This document shows, in pieces, positions 51,518 through 61,758 of a DNA stretch of 64,000 nucleotides (positions within the stretch are counted from its first letter, which is position 1; the number at the start of each line of letters is the position of its first letter). Under the pieces are notes generated by a model. It was not told the DNA's origin, made no database searches, and was given only the letters and a program-made list of their open reading frames with translations. The translations under genes and the position numbers were made by a program. The DNA comes from an uncultured Barnesiella sp. (GTDB taxonomy: Bacteria; Bacteroidota; Bacteroidia; Bacteroidales; Barnesiellaceae), in the NCBI GenBank assembly GCA_944320015.1, contig CALUFO010000001.1:305104-369103 (forward strand), in the 5' to 3' direction.

Positions 51518-54307
51518 ATGTCTGAGCAGTCGATTTTTATCAAAGGCGCACGCGTCAACAACCTGAAAAATATAGATATAGAGATACCTCGCAACAAGTT
51601 TATCGTTATCACGGGATTGTCGGGCTCGGGCAAGTCGTCGTTGGCTTTCGATACGTTGTATGCCGAGGGGCAGCGTCGATATGTGGAGAGCCTGTCGGCC
51701 TATGCCCGGCAATTTCTGGGGCGTATGAGCAAGCCGGAGTGCGATTATATCAAAGGTATTCCACCGGCCATTGCGATAGAGCAGAAGGTCAATACTCGCA
51801 ATCCTCGTTCGACGGTGGGAACGTCGACCGAGATATACGACTATATGCGGCTGTTATACGCCCGCATCGGAAAGACCTATTCCCCGGTGTCCGGCGTGTT
51901 GGTCAAGAAGCACCAAGTCGAGGACGTGGTCAATGCCATTCTCGGCTATCCCGACGGAACCCGGTTTGTATTACTCGCTCATTTGATTATGCCGGAAGGC
52001 CGGGATTTGAGAACCCATTTGCAGATTTTGCAAAAAGAGGGATTCCCGAGGGTAGAGGTGGACGGCCGTTTTTGCACCATAGAGGAACTGTTGGCGGGTG
52101 GAGAGATGCCCGAGCCGACGTCGGTCAGACTGGTGATAGACCGGTTGAGTGTGTCGCACGAAAACGATACGGTGAGCCGATTGTCCGATTCGATAGAGAC
52201 GGCGTTTTTCGAGGGAGGCGGGGAGTGTGTCGTTCAAATCCATAGCGGGGAGGGAGTGCAAGAGTTTCATTTCTCGAATCGGTTCGAGGCCGACGGCATG
52301 ACTTTCAACGAGCCGAGCGATTTGATGTTTAATTTCAATAACCCGGTGGGCGCTTGCCCGGTTTGCGAGGGGTTCGGCAAGGTTGTCGGTATAGACGAGG
52401 ACTTGGTCGTTCCCAACAAAACCCTCTCGGTCTATGACGATGCCGTGATGTGCTGGCGGGGCGAGAAGATGAGCGAATGGAAAAACGCCCTTATTCGCCG
52501 CGCGGCCTCTCTGGACTTTCCTATCCATCGACCCTATTTCAAATTGACAGAACGGGAAAAGGATATATTGTGGCATGGCGCGGGCGATTTCGAGGGAATC
52601 GACGGCTTCTTTGCCATGCTCGAGGCCAACCAATATAAGATACAATACAGGGTGATGCTTGCCCGGTATCGGGGGAAGACAACCTGCCCGGCATGCAAAG
52701 GAAGCCGGTTGAAACCCGAAGCCGAATATGTGAAGGTGGGCGGACGTTCGATTACGGAGTTGGTAAACATGCCCGTTGGCGAATTGAAAGCGTTTTTCGA
52801 CACCTTGGAACTCGACGAACACGATTCGATAATCGCTAAACGTCTGTTGACCGAGATAAGGAACCGCATACGTTTTTTGCAAGAAGTGGGATTGGATTAT
52901 CTCACATTGAACCGGTTGTCCTCTACGCTTTCGGGCGGAGAGAGCCAGCGCATCAACTTGGCGACTTCACTGGGAAGCAGTCTGGTAGGCTCGCTCTATA
53001 TTCTCGACGAGCCCAGCATAGGGTTGCACTCGCGCGACACGGGGCTGTTGATAAAGGTGTTGCGGGAGTTGCAGCAGTTGGGCAACACGGTTGTCGTGGT
53101 CGAACACGACGAAGAAATCATACGGGCGGCCGATTATATCATCGACATTGGCCCGCTGGCCGGACGTCTGGGCGGAGAGGTCGTCTATCAGGGCGACTTG
53201 TCTCGCCTGCCCAAAGCCACCCGCAGCTATACCATGCGCTATTTGACGGGCGAGTGTAAGATAGAATTACCGGCGGTTCGCCGGAAGTGGAATCAGTATA
53301 TCGAGGTGGAGGGCGCCGCCCAAAACAATTTGAAATCGGTCGATGTGCGGTTCCCGCTACATGTGATGACTGTCGTCACGGGGGTGAGCGGTTCGGGCAA
53401 ATCGTCGCTCGTTCGCGATGTGCTTTATCGGGCTCTCTTGCGCTATTACGGCGAGGGTGGGGAGTTGCCGGGAACCTATTCCCGGCTGTCGGGCGATATG
53501 GACCGGATTTCTTCCGTCGAGTTTGTCGACCAGAATCCTATCGGTAAGTCGACTCGCTCCAATCCGGCAACCTATTTGAAGGCATTCGACGAAATTCGCA
53601 AACTGTTTGCCGACCAGCAGGGCGCCAAGCAGATGGGATTCTCTCCGTCATATTTCTCGTTCAACTCCGAGGGCGGCCGTTGCGAAGAGTGTAAAGGCGA
53701 GGGAACAATCACCGTAGAGATGCAGTTTATGGCCGATATTGTGCTGCAATGCGAGGCGTGTCATGGAAAACGCTACAAGCAGGAAGTATTGGAGATCGAA
53801 TATCGGGGCAAGAACATCAGCGACATTCTCGACATGACGATAAACCAAGCTGTCGAGTTTTTCTCCGAGTCGGGAGGCAGTCAGGAAAAACGCATTGTCA
53901 AGCGGCTGAAACCCTTGCAGGATGTGGGACTGGGCTATATCAAACTGGGACAATCCTCTTCGACGCTTTCGGGCGGAGAGAACCAGCGCGTGAAATTGGC
54001 GTTCTTCCTCAGCAACGAGCGGCAGGAACCTACTCTTTTTATCTTCGACGAGCCCACTACGGGGCTTCATTTCCACGATATAAACACGCTGCTGAAATCG
54101 TTTGACCAACTTATCGAGCGGGGACACACCGTCGTGATTATCGAACATAATATGGACGTTATCAAGTGTGCCGACTACATTATCGACATGGGCCCCGAAG
54201 GCGGTAAGGAAGGCGGTTATGTGGTTTGCACAGGTACCCCCGAGGAGGTGGCTCAATGCCCCGCCTCATATACCGGGAAATTCTTGAAGGAAAAACTCGG
54301 CGCTTAG
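51518..54307 (+). CDS. uvrA: Excinuclease ABC subunit A
   Basis: 929 residues from the ATG at 51518, where family homology begins ([60 protein letters not shown]). In-frame starts at 51428 or 51434 would add a 28-30-residue extension directly after the promoter. Two ABC ATPase modules: Walker [10 protein letters not shown] and GVSGSGKSS, signatures [14 protein letters not shown] and [14 protein letters not shown]. Zinc cysteines are visible in [27 protein letters not shown] and CEACHGKRY. It finds DNA damage in nucleotide excision repair. It overlaps the convergent DUF4293 gene by 4 bases. Confidence 0.96.
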   Translation: MSEQSIFIKGARVNNLKNIDIEIPRNKFIVITGLSGSGKSSLAFDTLYAEGQRRYVESLSAYARQFLGRMSKPECDYIKGIPPAIAIEQKVNTRNPRSTVGTSTEIYDYMRLLYARIGKTYSPVSGVLVKKHQVEDVVNAILGYPDGTRFVLLAHLIMPEGRDLRTHLQILQKEGFPRVEVDGRFCTIEELLAGGEMPEPTSVRLVIDRLSVSHENDTVSRLSDSIETAFFEGGGECVVQIHSGEGVQEFHFSNRFEADGMTFNEPSDLMFNFNNPVGACPVCEGFGKVVGIDEDLVVPNKTLSVYDDAVMCWRGEKMSEWKNALIRRAASLDFPIHRPYFKLTEREKDILWHGAGDFEGIDGFFAMLEANQYKIQYRVMLARYRGKTTCPACKGSRLKPEAEYVKVGGRSITELVNMPVGELKAFFDTLELDEHDSIIAKRLLTEIRNRIRFLQEVGLDYLTLNRLSSTLSGGESQRINLATSLGSSLVGSLYILDEPSIGLHSRDTGLLIKVLRELQQLGNTVVVVEHDEEIIRAADYIIDIGPLAGRLGGEVVYQGDLSRLPKATRSYTMRYLTGECKIELPAVRRKWNQYIEVEGAAQNNLKSVDVRFPLHVMTVVTGVSGSGKSSLVRDVLYRALLRYYGEGGELPGTYSRLSGDMDRISSVEFVDQNPIGKSTRSNPATYLKAFDEIRKLFADQQGAKQMGFSPSYFSFNSEGGRCEECKGEGTITVEMQFMADIVLQCEACHGKRYKQEVLEIEYRGKNISDILDMTINQAVEFFSESGGSQEKRIVKRLKPLQDVGLGYIKLGQSSSTLSGGENQRVKLAFFLSNERQEPTLFIFDEPTTGLHFHDINTLLKSFDQLIERGHTVVIIEHNMDVIKCADYIIDMGPEGGKEGGYVVCTGTPEEVAQCPASYTGKFLKEKLGA

Positions 54308-54810
54308 CGGATACGGTCGAGACTGCGTACCAAATGCTCGTCTTTGTTGATCGCTTTATAGGCTAATATGTCGAGGACGAGAGCGACAAACGGTGTGACG
54401 GTATAGGCCGACCATGATATTTGAGTCGCCGCCAACTCTTCGTGGAACGTGTAGCCGCTCAAAAAGATGATGATATAGAGCGTGACAATGAAGAATGCGT
54501 TGATCATGCAAATGCGAGCTTGCGTAGGCCGGTTTTTATATAAGAAAATGGTGATTAACGCCAATACGATGATTACCGCTCCCAAGATAAACACGCCCCA
54601 TGTGGGAGTGAAAACCTCGGTTTGTGCGATTGCCGCGCCGCTCTCGGGTGTCGAAATGGAAACCGCCTCGCTCATGACGGTAGAGATTCCCCGGGAGGTG
54701 AAACTGTAAATACCGTCGGGAGTGTCGAACTGGGCTATCGGTAAAAATAGGAATGTGGCCATTAAAGCGGCGGCCAGCAATAGATAAATCGATTGGATTC
54801 GTTGTATCAT
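54304..54810 (-). CDS. DUF4293 family membrane protein
   Basis: 168 residues from the ATG at 54810; earlier in-frame starts lie upstream of the predicted promoter. Four membrane segments: IQRIQSIYLLLAAALMATFLFLPI, WGVFILGAVIIVLALITIFLY, RICMINAFFIVTLYIIIFLSGY and TPFVALVLDILAYKAI. The N-terminal MIQRIQSIYLLLA and C-terminal [12 protein letters not shown] are typical of DUF4293, a Bacteroidetes-specific family of unknown function. The 3' end overlaps uvrA by 4 bases. Confidence 0.9.
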   Translation of the reverse strand: MIQRIQSIYLLLAAALMATFLFLPIAQFDTPDGIYSFTSRGISTVMSEAVSISTPESGAAIAQTEVFTPTWGVFILGAVIIVLALITIFLYKNRPTQARICMINAFFIVTLYIIIFLSGYTFHEELAATQISWSAYTVTPFVALVLDILAYKAINKDEHLVRSLDRIR

Positions 54811-54838
54811 AATATATCTGTTAGTGCGTTTGCCTATG

Positions 54839-54870
54839 CAAAGATAATGTAAAGTAGGAGCAGAACCAAA
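54839..54870 (-). promoter_or_regulatory. Promoter of the DUF4293 gene
   Basis: On the minus strand TTTG (54867-54870), exactly 20 bases and TATCTTTG (54839-54846), 28 bases before the ATG. The spacer (GTTCTGCTCCTACTTTACAT) shares about two thirds of its positions with the dispersed promoter repeat. A different hairpin (GCGGC/GCCGC) lies upstream near 54886-54900. Confidence 0.75.
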
Positions 54871-55003
54871 TTTATTTATGCAGTAGGCGGCAAGTCGCCG
54901 CGGTAGCGTGGCGGAATGAGTCTGCAAAATTATCGATTGCCGAAGTCGAAAAAGCCGAAGCCCGGCGATTCTCGCCGACTGTGAGGGAAAAATTAAATAA
55001 TCT

Positions 55004-55034
55004 TTTTCGGCACACTATTTGCCTGTTAAGTTTG
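55004..55034 (+). promoter_or_regulatory. Promoter of the large TPR gene
   Basis: TTTT (55004-55007, one mismatch), 19 bases and TAAGTTTG (55027-55034, exact -7 box). The ATG follows at 55085. Confidence 0.5.
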
Positions 55035-55084
55035 TTAGATTGGAGAAAGCTATTTAATTTTACTACGATTTTAGATTGGTAGAG

Positions 55085-57310
55085 ATGATCACGACCGAAA
55101 TAATAAAACTGCGAAACGAAATATACAAATTACTTGCCGAGCGGCGCTTGAAGGACGCTTTCGGCAAACTCGCCATATTGGTGGGCGAGTTACAAGACTG
55201 GCTCAGCCGCGACAAACTGAACGAGATGGAGATGTCGTACAAGTATATGATACAATATATGCTCGACGGTGTGGAAGACCCCGAGCGCAAGCGCATCTAC
55301 GACCATTTGGTCCTGTCGGCCTATACGTTGACCGACCGGGTCTCCGATCGGTTGGAGGCTTCGGTCTCGCCTTCGCAATACTACGGGTGGAAACGGTATG
55401 CTGTCGCCAGTAGAGCCGATATAGGGCTGTCGTCGCAATTCGATGTATGCGACCATGCGTTTGGCGACCTTTCTTTGGCGTCGCTATTGAGCGAACAGGA
55501 ACAAGACACTGCCAAAATACAATCGTTGAGACACCGGGTCGAAGAGGCCGCCGGGACTCTCTTCATGGATATTTGGACCAACTATCCGGCCGAGGAGGCC
55601 GATTGCGACACGTTGCGGGAAGCCTTGTTCTCCCACCGGTTTTCCGACACATTCGTCTCCTTGCTTTTGTCGGCCTTGCTCTTGAACCTGTTACATCGTT
55701 TCGACGAGCAGAAACTTCTGCTTCTTTTGGACGGCTATCGGCACACCTCGCCCGAGATACAATTGCGCTCGTTGTGTGGCGCGCTCATTGTATTGTATGT
55801 CTATCGGGAGCGGTTGCCGCTTTTGAAAAATTTGCAGAGCCGTATCGACGCGTTGAGCGAAGAGCCCAAGTTCAAAGCCGATGTGCGCACGATTTTCTTG
55901 CAATTCATCAAAACACAGGATACCGAGAAGATTACCCGCAAGATGAATGAAGAACTGCTGCCCGAGATGATGAAACTGGGGCCATCGCTCTATAAAAAGA
56001 TACGGCAGGAAGATTTGATGAACGATATTAATGCCCTCGAAGAGAATCCCGAGTGGCAGGAGATGCTCGACAAGACAGGAATTGCCGATAAATTGAAAGA
56101 ACTGACCGACTTGCAAATGGAGGGCGCCGATGTCTTCATGAGCACTTTTTCCCATTTGAAGAGTTTTCCTTTCTTCCAGTCGATACAAAACTGGTTCTTA
56201 CCGTTCGACCCCGACCACACGGCTTTGTCGGGACTGTTTCCCGGGAGTGGGGGAGAAATGTTCAAGAAGATGATTTCGGCCTCGGTACTTTTGTGTAACT
56301 CCGATAAGTATTCGTTCTGTTTAAGCCTTTCGCAAGTCCCCGATTCACAACGCAATTTGATGATGGGGCAGTTTAGCGCCGAAAATGCGGCCATACAGGA
56401 AATGGCCAATGAAGAACTGATGAGAAAAGAGATAAGCCGGGAGAATATATCCAATCGTTATATTCAAGACCTGTACCGCTTTTTCAAGTTGTATATCCGC
56501 CGTTCCGAGTTTTCCGACCCGTTCGACGGGCATATCAATCTGTTGAAGGTCTCGGTCTTGGAGCCGTTGCTGGGTGACTCGGACAGTTTGAGGCTCATTG
56601 GCGAATACTATTTCCGCCGAGGCTATTATGCCGAAGCCCTCGATCTTTTTGAACGCCTCTCGGTAACCTATCATTCCAACGCTGAAATATACCAGAAGAT
56701 AGGTTTTTGCTATCAGAAGGAAGGAAACTATGCCGATGCGTTGGAGGCGTTTCTCAAAGCCGAGATTATTTCGCCCGAGAATTTCTGGACCATTAGGCGC
56801 ATCGCCACTTGTTACCGGAATCAGAAAAAACCCGAGATGGCTTTGGCCTATTATCATCGAGCCGAGAAGATACAGCCCGAGAATCTGTCGGTACAGATGA
56901 ACATCGGGCATTGCTATGTCGAGCAGAAAGATTATGAAGAGGCTCTTAAATATTATTTCAAAGTCGATTATCTCGACCCCGAGGGCGGAAAGGCGTGGCG
57001 CCCGATAGCTTGGTGCTCGTTCTTGGTCGGGAAAAAAGAGCAGGCTCAGCGCTATTACGAGAAAATTCTGAGTGGGAAACCCACCGCGCTCGACTATCTC
57101 AATGCGGGGCATGTGGAATTTTCTTTGGGGCATATTAGGCAGGCGATTGATTATTATAGGCAAAGCATCGTGGCGGACAACGGCGATTCTGAGAAATTCC
57201 TCACCGCATTTAAGCAAGACGTGCCCGACTTGATTGCCTCGGGAATATCGTCGAGCGACATTCCCATATTGTTGGATCAATTGATGTATGGCATAACCGA
57301 TGCCCGATGA
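55085..57310 (+). CDS. Large TPR-repeat protein
   Basis: 741 residues from the ATG at 55085; an in-frame TTG three codons upstream is less likely. No signal peptide. The first 500 residues are helical without a family I can name (EIIKLRNEIYKLLAERRLKDAFGKLAILVGELQDWLSRDKLNEMEM). From about residue 510 to the end there are at least six tetratricopeptide repeats (EYYFRRGYYAEALDLFERL, IYQKIGFCYQKEGNYADALEAFLKAEI, PEMALAYYHRAEKIQPENLSVQMNIGHCYVEQKDYEEALKYYFKVDYL). A cytoplasmic scaffold role is likely. The following gene starts about 60 bases downstream and may be co-transcribed. Confidence 0.85.
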   Translation: MITTEIIKLRNEIYKLLAERRLKDAFGKLAILVGELQDWLSRDKLNEMEMSYKYMIQYMLDGVEDPERKRIYDHLVLSAYTLTDRVSDRLEASVSPSQYYGWKRYAVASRADIGLSSQFDVCDHAFGDLSLASLLSEQEQDTAKIQSLRHRVEEAAGTLFMDIWTNYPAEEADCDTLREALFSHRFSDTFVSLLLSALLLNLLHRFDEQKLLLLLDGYRHTSPEIQLRSLCGALIVLYVYRERLPLLKNLQSRIDALSEEPKFKADVRTIFLQFIKTQDTEKITRKMNEELLPEMMKLGPSLYKKIRQEDLMNDINALEENPEWQEMLDKTGIADKLKELTDLQMEGADVFMSTFSHLKSFPFFQSIQNWFLPFDPDHTALSGLFPGSGGEMFKKMISASVLLCNSDKYSFCLSLSQVPDSQRNLMMGQFSAENAAIQEMANEELMRKEISRENISNRYIQDLYRFFKLYIRRSEFSDPFDGHINLLKVSVLEPLLGDSDSLRLIGEYYFRRGYYAEALDLFERLSVTYHSNAEIYQKIGFCYQKEGNYADALEAFLKAEIISPENFWTIRRIATCYRNQKKPEMALAYYHRAEKIQPENLSVQMNIGHCYVEQKDYEEALKYYFKVDYLDPEGGKAWRPIAWCSFLVGKKEQAQRYYEKILSGKPTALDYLNAGHVEFSLGHIRQAIDYYRQSIVADNGDSEKFLTAFKQDVPDLIASGISSSDIPILLDQLMYGITDAR

Positions 57311-57370
57311 GTTTTTTTTGTGATTTTGAGTTTGTGTATTTTTTGTATTTGGTAAAAGAGGTAAATGTTT

Positions 57371-58126
57371 ATGAAGCGAGTGTTTTGGGCGTTATTGCTG
57401 ATGGGTATATGTTCGATACATACCGTGAGCGCGGTTCCACTGTCGGATTATCAACAGAAAATGTACGATCTGTTTATACAGCAAAAGATACCCCAATGGG
57501 AGCCCATTCTGTCGCAGATGTGCGCCGATAAATCGTGTGCGACGTTGGACGGGCGGCACGAGATTTTGTGCGGCTATTATGGCCTCGTGGGGCATTTGGT
57601 CGACAAGAAGAAAAAAGAGCAGGCGAAAACCTGTTTGAAAACAGCGTTGGCTCTTTCCGAAAAGTATATGAAGATGTATCCGACCGACGCTCGGTTCAAA
57701 GCCTTGTATGCCAATTTGATAGGACTGAATATCGCTTTGTCGCCCTTGCGGGCGCCTTTGGTCGCGTCGGATATGTTGTCATCGGCGCGTGAAGCCTATA
57801 AACTTGCTCCCGATGATAGCTGGGTCTCCCTGTTGTATGGAAACATATCGTTTTATATGCCCGGAGCTTTTGGCGGCGATAAAGAAAAGGGACTGAGCTG
57901 TTACCAGTCGGCTCGTCGGAGCATGGAGAAGAATATTTCGGCCAATCGGCATCATTGGCTTTATGTGCAGTTGCTGGTCACCATCGGAGTCGCTTATGAA
58001 AGAGGCGAACGATATGAGCAGGCGCAGGCCATGTATAAAACAGTTATGAACCAATATCCCGATTACGCTTTTGTGAAAGAGGTACTCTATCCTCGTGTAC
58101 AGAAAGCCATGCGGGCGAAGCAATAA
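57371..58126 (+). CDS. Exported TPR-like protein
   Basis: 251 residues from the ATG at 57371; an ATG two codons upstream (57365) is equally possible. A signal peptide (RVFWALLLMGICSIHTVSA) precedes helical repeats of TPR type (CGYYGLVGHLVDKKKKEQAKTCLKTALALSEKYMKMYPTDARFKALYANLIGLNIALSP; SVREAYKLAPDD-like SAREAYKLAPDDSWVSLLYGNISFYMPGAFGGDKEKGLSCYQSARRSM; GVAYERGERYEQAQAMYKTVMNQYPDYAF). The pattern NISFYMPGAFGGDKEKGL resembles small exported TPR proteins of unknown function. Five bases separate it from prmA. Confidence 0.82.
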   Translation: MKRVFWALLLMGICSIHTVSAVPLSDYQQKMYDLFIQQKIPQWEPILSQMCADKSCATLDGRHEILCGYYGLVGHLVDKKKKEQAKTCLKTALALSEKYMKMYPTDARFKALYANLIGLNIALSPLRAPLVASDMLSSAREAYKLAPDDSWVSLLYGNISFYMPGAFGGDKEKGLSCYQSARRSMEKNISANRHHWLYVQLLVTIGVAYERGERYEQAQAMYKTVMNQYPDYAFVKEVLYPRVQKAMRAKQ

Positions 58127-58130
58127 ATTT

Positions 58131-58979
58131 ATGAACGACTATATGCAAGTGAGGCTTCGTGTGGAGCCATGTAGCGAAATGGCGACCGATGTGTTGGCCG
58201 CCATGTTGGGCGAAATCGAGTATGAAAGTTTCGTGCCTGACGAGCAAGGTGTGACAGCGTTTGTACCGCAAGGAAAGTATGATGAAGCCCGATTGAGAGA
58301 GGTTTTGGCACAATTTCCTATCGACGGTATAACCCTCTCGTATGAAGCGACCTTTGTTCCGGGACAAGACTGGAACGAAGAGTGGGAAAAGAACTATTTC
58401 AAACCTATTGTCGTGGGAAACGAATGTGTGATACACAGTACGTTTCATCACGATGTGCCGCAGGCGCAATACGATGTGCTCATAGACCCAAAGATGGCAT
58501 TCGGTACGGGGCATCACGAAACCACTACTCTCATGTTGCAGGCGATATTGGACAACGATTTCGCCGGTCGTTCACTCCTCGATATGGGGTGTGGCACGGC
58601 CGTATTGGCCATTTTGGCCTGCATGAAGGGCGCCGGGCCGGTCGTTGCCGTCGATATAGACGAGTTTGCGACCGAAAATGCGGTGGAAAATGTGCGCTTG
58701 AACGGTGTGTCGGGCGTCGAGGTGCGTTTGGGAGGTGCCGAAGTTTTGAAAGAGGAAGAACGGTTTGATTATGTATTGGCCAATATCAATCGGAATATAT
58801 TGCTGGCCGATATGTGTGCCTATGTAGCTCACATGAAAAGCGGGTCGCGCATTTTCATGAGCGGTTTTTATGTCGAGGATATACAGGTCATACGAGCCGA
58901 GGCCGAGCGCTTGGGGCTTCGTTTCGTCGGGCATAGCGAGAAAAACCGTTGGGCGGCGGTAGAGTGTGTGAAAGAATGA
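58131..58979 (+). CDS. prmA: Ribosomal protein L11 methyltransferase
   Basis: 282 residues from the ATG at 58131, 4 bases after the previous stop; an earlier in-frame start at 58095 lies inside that gene. The N-terminal L11-recognition domain (MQVRLRVEPCSEMATDVLAAMLGEIEYESF) and linker (FVPGQDWNEEWEKNYFKPIVV) are followed by the Rossmann methyltransferase domain: LIDPKMAFGTGHHETTTLML, LLDMGCGTAVLAILACMKGA (SAM loop), VLANINRNILLADM. It trimethylates L11. Length is normal. Confidence 0.95.
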   Translation: MNDYMQVRLRVEPCSEMATDVLAAMLGEIEYESFVPDEQGVTAFVPQGKYDEARLREVLAQFPIDGITLSYEATFVPGQDWNEEWEKNYFKPIVVGNECVIHSTFHHDVPQAQYDVLIDPKMAFGTGHHETTTLMLQAILDNDFAGRSLLDMGCGTAVLAILACMKGAGPVVAVDIDEFATENAVENVRLNGVSGVEVRLGGAEVLKEEERFDYVLANINRNILLADMCAYVAHMKSGSRIFMSGFYVEDIQVIRAEAERLGLRFVGHSEKNRWAAVECVKE

Positions 58980-59039
58980 TATAAAAACCAGTCGTGGATT
59001 TTGCAGAATAATATCGAGAGGATTATGAAGGTGGGGGAG

Positions 59040-59504
59040 TTATTCTCCCGAGCCGATTCGTTCCAATTCTTTTTGCAGGAGTTCGATTCGGTCGGTGTAG
59101 TTTGCGATTAAGTCTTGCAGCAACGCTATTTCTTTTTCTTTGGATTCTTTCAAAGCGAGTTCTTCTGTTGATAAATTTTTAGTATTTTTATAGATTTTAG
59201 AATCTTCAGAAACTACGAGTCCGTCGTTGTTGGAGTCGGAGTGGTATTTGCCCGAACTAATAAAATAGTTTTCGTCGCACCCATTCTGATCCACGACGAT
59301 GAAAAAGTCGGAAATAGGTAAATTCCAATGGTTGGCGATATTCAGCAAAACATTGATATTCATGTTTCCACCCCTTACAGCTTTCCCGATTGTATTTTTG
59401 TCCAATCCCAGTTCTTTGGCTGCATCTTTGTAGGTTATTCCCTTTCGGCGGAAAAATCTTCGCAGTAAATCTCCGGAGTAAACAAGTTTTTTACCGTCTT
59501 TCAT
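59040..59504 (-). CDS. XRE-type helix-turn-helix protein with C-terminal coiled coil
   Basis: 154 residues from the ATG at 59504; an ATG eight codons upstream (59528) is an alternative. The helix-turn-helix region is at about 10-60: LLRRFFRRKGITYKDAAKELGLDKNTIGKAVRGGNMNINVLLNIANHWNLPISDFF. The middle is polar and Asn/Ser/Asp-rich. The end is a coiled coil (STEELALKESKEKEIALLQDLIANYTDRIELLQKELERI), probably for dimerisation. Bacteroidetes carry many such stand-alone regulators. It lies divergent from mutA. Confidence 0.85.
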   Translation of the reverse strand: MKDGKKLVYSGDLLRRFFRRKGITYKDAAKELGLDKNTIGKAVRGGNMNINVLLNIANHWNLPISDFFIVVDQNGCDENYFISSGKYHSDSNNDGLVVSEDSKIYKNTKNLSTEELALKESKEKEIALLQDLIANYTDRIELLQKELERIGSGE

Positions 59505-59729
59505 ATTGAAAAAGTGTAAACAATACAATTTGCAAGAACCTATTATGATGGTTCTCTATTACCAATATAACAAAAGTTTAACACTTATTCCCTCAGGGTG
59601 TGGCCCGAGGTGCCGGTGACGGATAGGGGAGAAGCACCCCTTCGACAACTTTTCTCCGCGAGAGTTGAGGCCGCCAAAAGTATATTATAAAAATTACAGA
59701 AAAATTTCTTCATTTCGAACTATTTATAC

Positions 59730-59737
59730 TACTTTTG
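59730..59737 (+). promoter_or_regulatory. -7 box of the mutAB operon
   Basis: TACTTTTG is an exact TAnnTTTG match. TTTC (59705-59708) lies 21 bases upstream as a three-of-four -33 box. The leader to mutA is about 100 bases. The remaining part of the 59505-59845 gap shows no clear riboswitch, in particular no B12 box, and no ORF. Confidence 0.5.
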
Positions 59738-59845
59738 TTCTCAGAAGTCAGGCATATCATCATTTTGTGCTTGGCCTATTTTTGTGAATACAAGTGAACT
59801 ATTCATATAAATAGTTTGGCTTAAACAACTTAACTAATAATAACT

Positions 59846-61717
59846 ATGGCAGAAAGTAAAGAAAAACTATTTGACCAGTTCCCTCCGGTGTCCACACAGG
59901 AATGGAAAGAAAAGGTCGTAGCGGACCTGAAAGGGGCTGATTTTGACAAAAAGCTCGTATGGCGGACCAACGAGGGGTTTAACGTAAACCCCATGTATCG
60001 TGCCGAAGACATCGCAAATCTGAACACGACCGATTCGCTGCCCGGTGAATATCCCTATATACGGGGAACTCGCACCGACAACAACTGGTTGGTACGTCAG
60101 GATATCAAGGTGACCGATGTGAAAGAGGCCAATGCAAAGGCTCTTGATATTTTGAACAAAGGTGTAGAATCGTTGGGATTCGAAATTTCCAAAGATTTGA
60201 TTACCGTGGAAAATTTAGCTACTTTGCTGCATGGTATCGATGTAGAGAAGGTCGAGTTGAACTTCTCTTCTTGCATGAAAAGCACAATAAAACTGGCCGA
60301 GACAGTAGCCGCCTATTTCCAAACCTCCGGCGCCGATTTGGAAAAAGTATCGGGTTCGATACGGTTCAACCCGTTTAAGCGCATGCTGACCAAAGGCCGC
60401 GATTTTGCCGATTATGCCGATCAAGCCGTCGCTATTATCGATGCCGTGAAAGCATTGCCCAAGTTCAGGGTATTGGCCGTCGATGCCGTGATGCTGAACA
60501 ATGCCGGCTCGTTCATTTCGCAAGAACTCGGTTTTGCTTTGGCTTGGGGTAACGAATGGTTGGCAGCCCTTACCGATAAAGGCCTCACGATCGACGAGGT
60601 GGCCAAACGGGTAAAATTCAACTTTGGTATCTCTTCCAACTATTTTATGGAGTTGGCCAAATTCCGCGCCGCCCGTATGTTGTGGGCTCAAATTGTGAAA
60701 CAATATAACCCCGCTTGCGATTGCGCATGCAAAATGAAAGCCCATGCGCAAACTTCGGAATTTAATCAAACCATATTCGACGCGCATGTAAATCTGCTTC
60801 GTTCGCAAACCGAGACCATGTCGGCGGCTTTGGCAGGTGTGGATTCTATCACGACGACACCGTTCGACAAAGCCTATAAAGAACCCGACGACTTCTCGGA
60901 ACGCATCGCCCGTAACCAACAGTTGCTCTTGAAAGAGGAATCGCACTTGAATCGCATCACCGACCCCGCTGCCGGTTCGTATTATGTCGAGACCCTTACC
61001 GTTTCGATTGCCGAGCAGGCTTGGAAACTCTTCCTCGAAGTAGAAGATAAGGGCGGGTTCTACAAAGCCGTGAAAGAAGGCTTTGTGCAAAACCAAGTCA
61101 ACGCTTCGGCCGAGACCCGTCATACCAATGTGGCGCGTCGCAAAGAGATATTGTTGGGAACAAACCAATATCCCAACTTCAACGAAGTGGCCGGCGATAA
61201 GATTGTCAATGGCGAGGCTTGCGGTTGTGGTTGTGGAAAACACGAAGGCGAACACCATTGCGAGCCCGAGTTCCCCGTATTGAACACCAAGCGCGCCGCC
61301 AGCGACTTCGAAGCGTTGCGTTTGGCCACGGAACATTCGGGCAAACGTTCGTCGGTATTCATGTTGACAATCGGTAATTTGGCCATGCGCTTGGCTCGCT
61401 CTCAATTCTCGGCCAACTTCTTCGCTTGTGCCGGATACCGGATTATCGACAACCTCGGTTTCGAAACCGTTCAAGCCGGTATCGACGCCGCCTTGGAAGC
61501 CAAAGCCGACATCGTGGTACTGTGTTCGAGCGACGACGAGTATGCACAATATGCTCCCGAAGCATTCAAGCTGCTCGACGGTCGCGCTCTGTTTGTTGTA
61601 GCCGGAGCCCCGGCCTGCATGGACGAGTTAAAAGCTCAAGGTATAACCGAGTTTATTCACGTTCGTTCGAATGTACTCGATACGCTGAAATCGTTTAACG
61701 AGAAACTTTCGATTTAA
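59846..61717 (+). CDS. mutA: Methylmalonyl-CoA mutase small subunit
   Basis: 623 residues. N-terminal [48 protein letters not shown] is typical of the beta subunit. The catalytic-type barrel (about 60-440) aligns with MutB but lacks its active-site residues, and the C-terminal B12-like domain (about 490-623; [56 protein letters not shown]) has no DxHxxG cobalamin motif, as expected for the non-catalytic chain. A Cys/His-rich insert ([14 protein letters not shown], about 458-471) lies between the domains. It stabilises MutB, encoded 41 bases downstream. Confidence 0.95.
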   Translation: MAESKEKLFDQFPPVSTQEWKEKVVADLKGADFDKKLVWRTNEGFNVNPMYRAEDIANLNTTDSLPGEYPYIRGTRTDNNWLVRQDIKVTDVKEANAKALDILNKGVESLGFEISKDLITVENLATLLHGIDVEKVELNFSSCMKSTIKLAETVAAYFQTSGADLEKVSGSIRFNPFKRMLTKGRDFADYADQAVAIIDAVKALPKFRVLAVDAVMLNNAGSFISQELGFALAWGNEWLAALTDKGLTIDEVAKRVKFNFGISSNYFMELAKFRAARMLWAQIVKQYNPACDCACKMKAHAQTSEFNQTIFDAHVNLLRSQTETMSAALAGVDSITTTPFDKAYKEPDDFSERIARNQQLLLKEESHLNRITDPAAGSYYVETLTVSIAEQAWKLFLEVEDKGGFYKAVKEGFVQNQVNASAETRHTNVARRKEILLGTNQYPNFNEVAGDKIVNGEACGCGCGKHEGEHHCEPEFPVLNTKRAASDFEALRLATEHSGKRSSVFMLTIGNLAMRLARSQFSANFFACAGYRIIDNLGFETVQAGIDAALEAKADIVVLCSSDDEYAQYAPEAFKLLDGRALFVVAGAPACMDELKAQGITEFIHVRSNVLDTLKSFNEKLSI

Positions 61718-61758
61718 AAAGGCGGAACATTTGTATCACACAAGAAAAAACAAAAACA

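Noticed and set aside
54880..55000. Small non-coding RNA in the gap before the large TPR gene
   Set aside because: Only short G+C-rich stems are seen and no known RNA fold could be matched.
59505..59845. Possible cobalamin riboswitch before the B12-dependent mutase genes
   Set aside because: No B12 box or matching helices could be found; only a promoter-like -7 box is supported.
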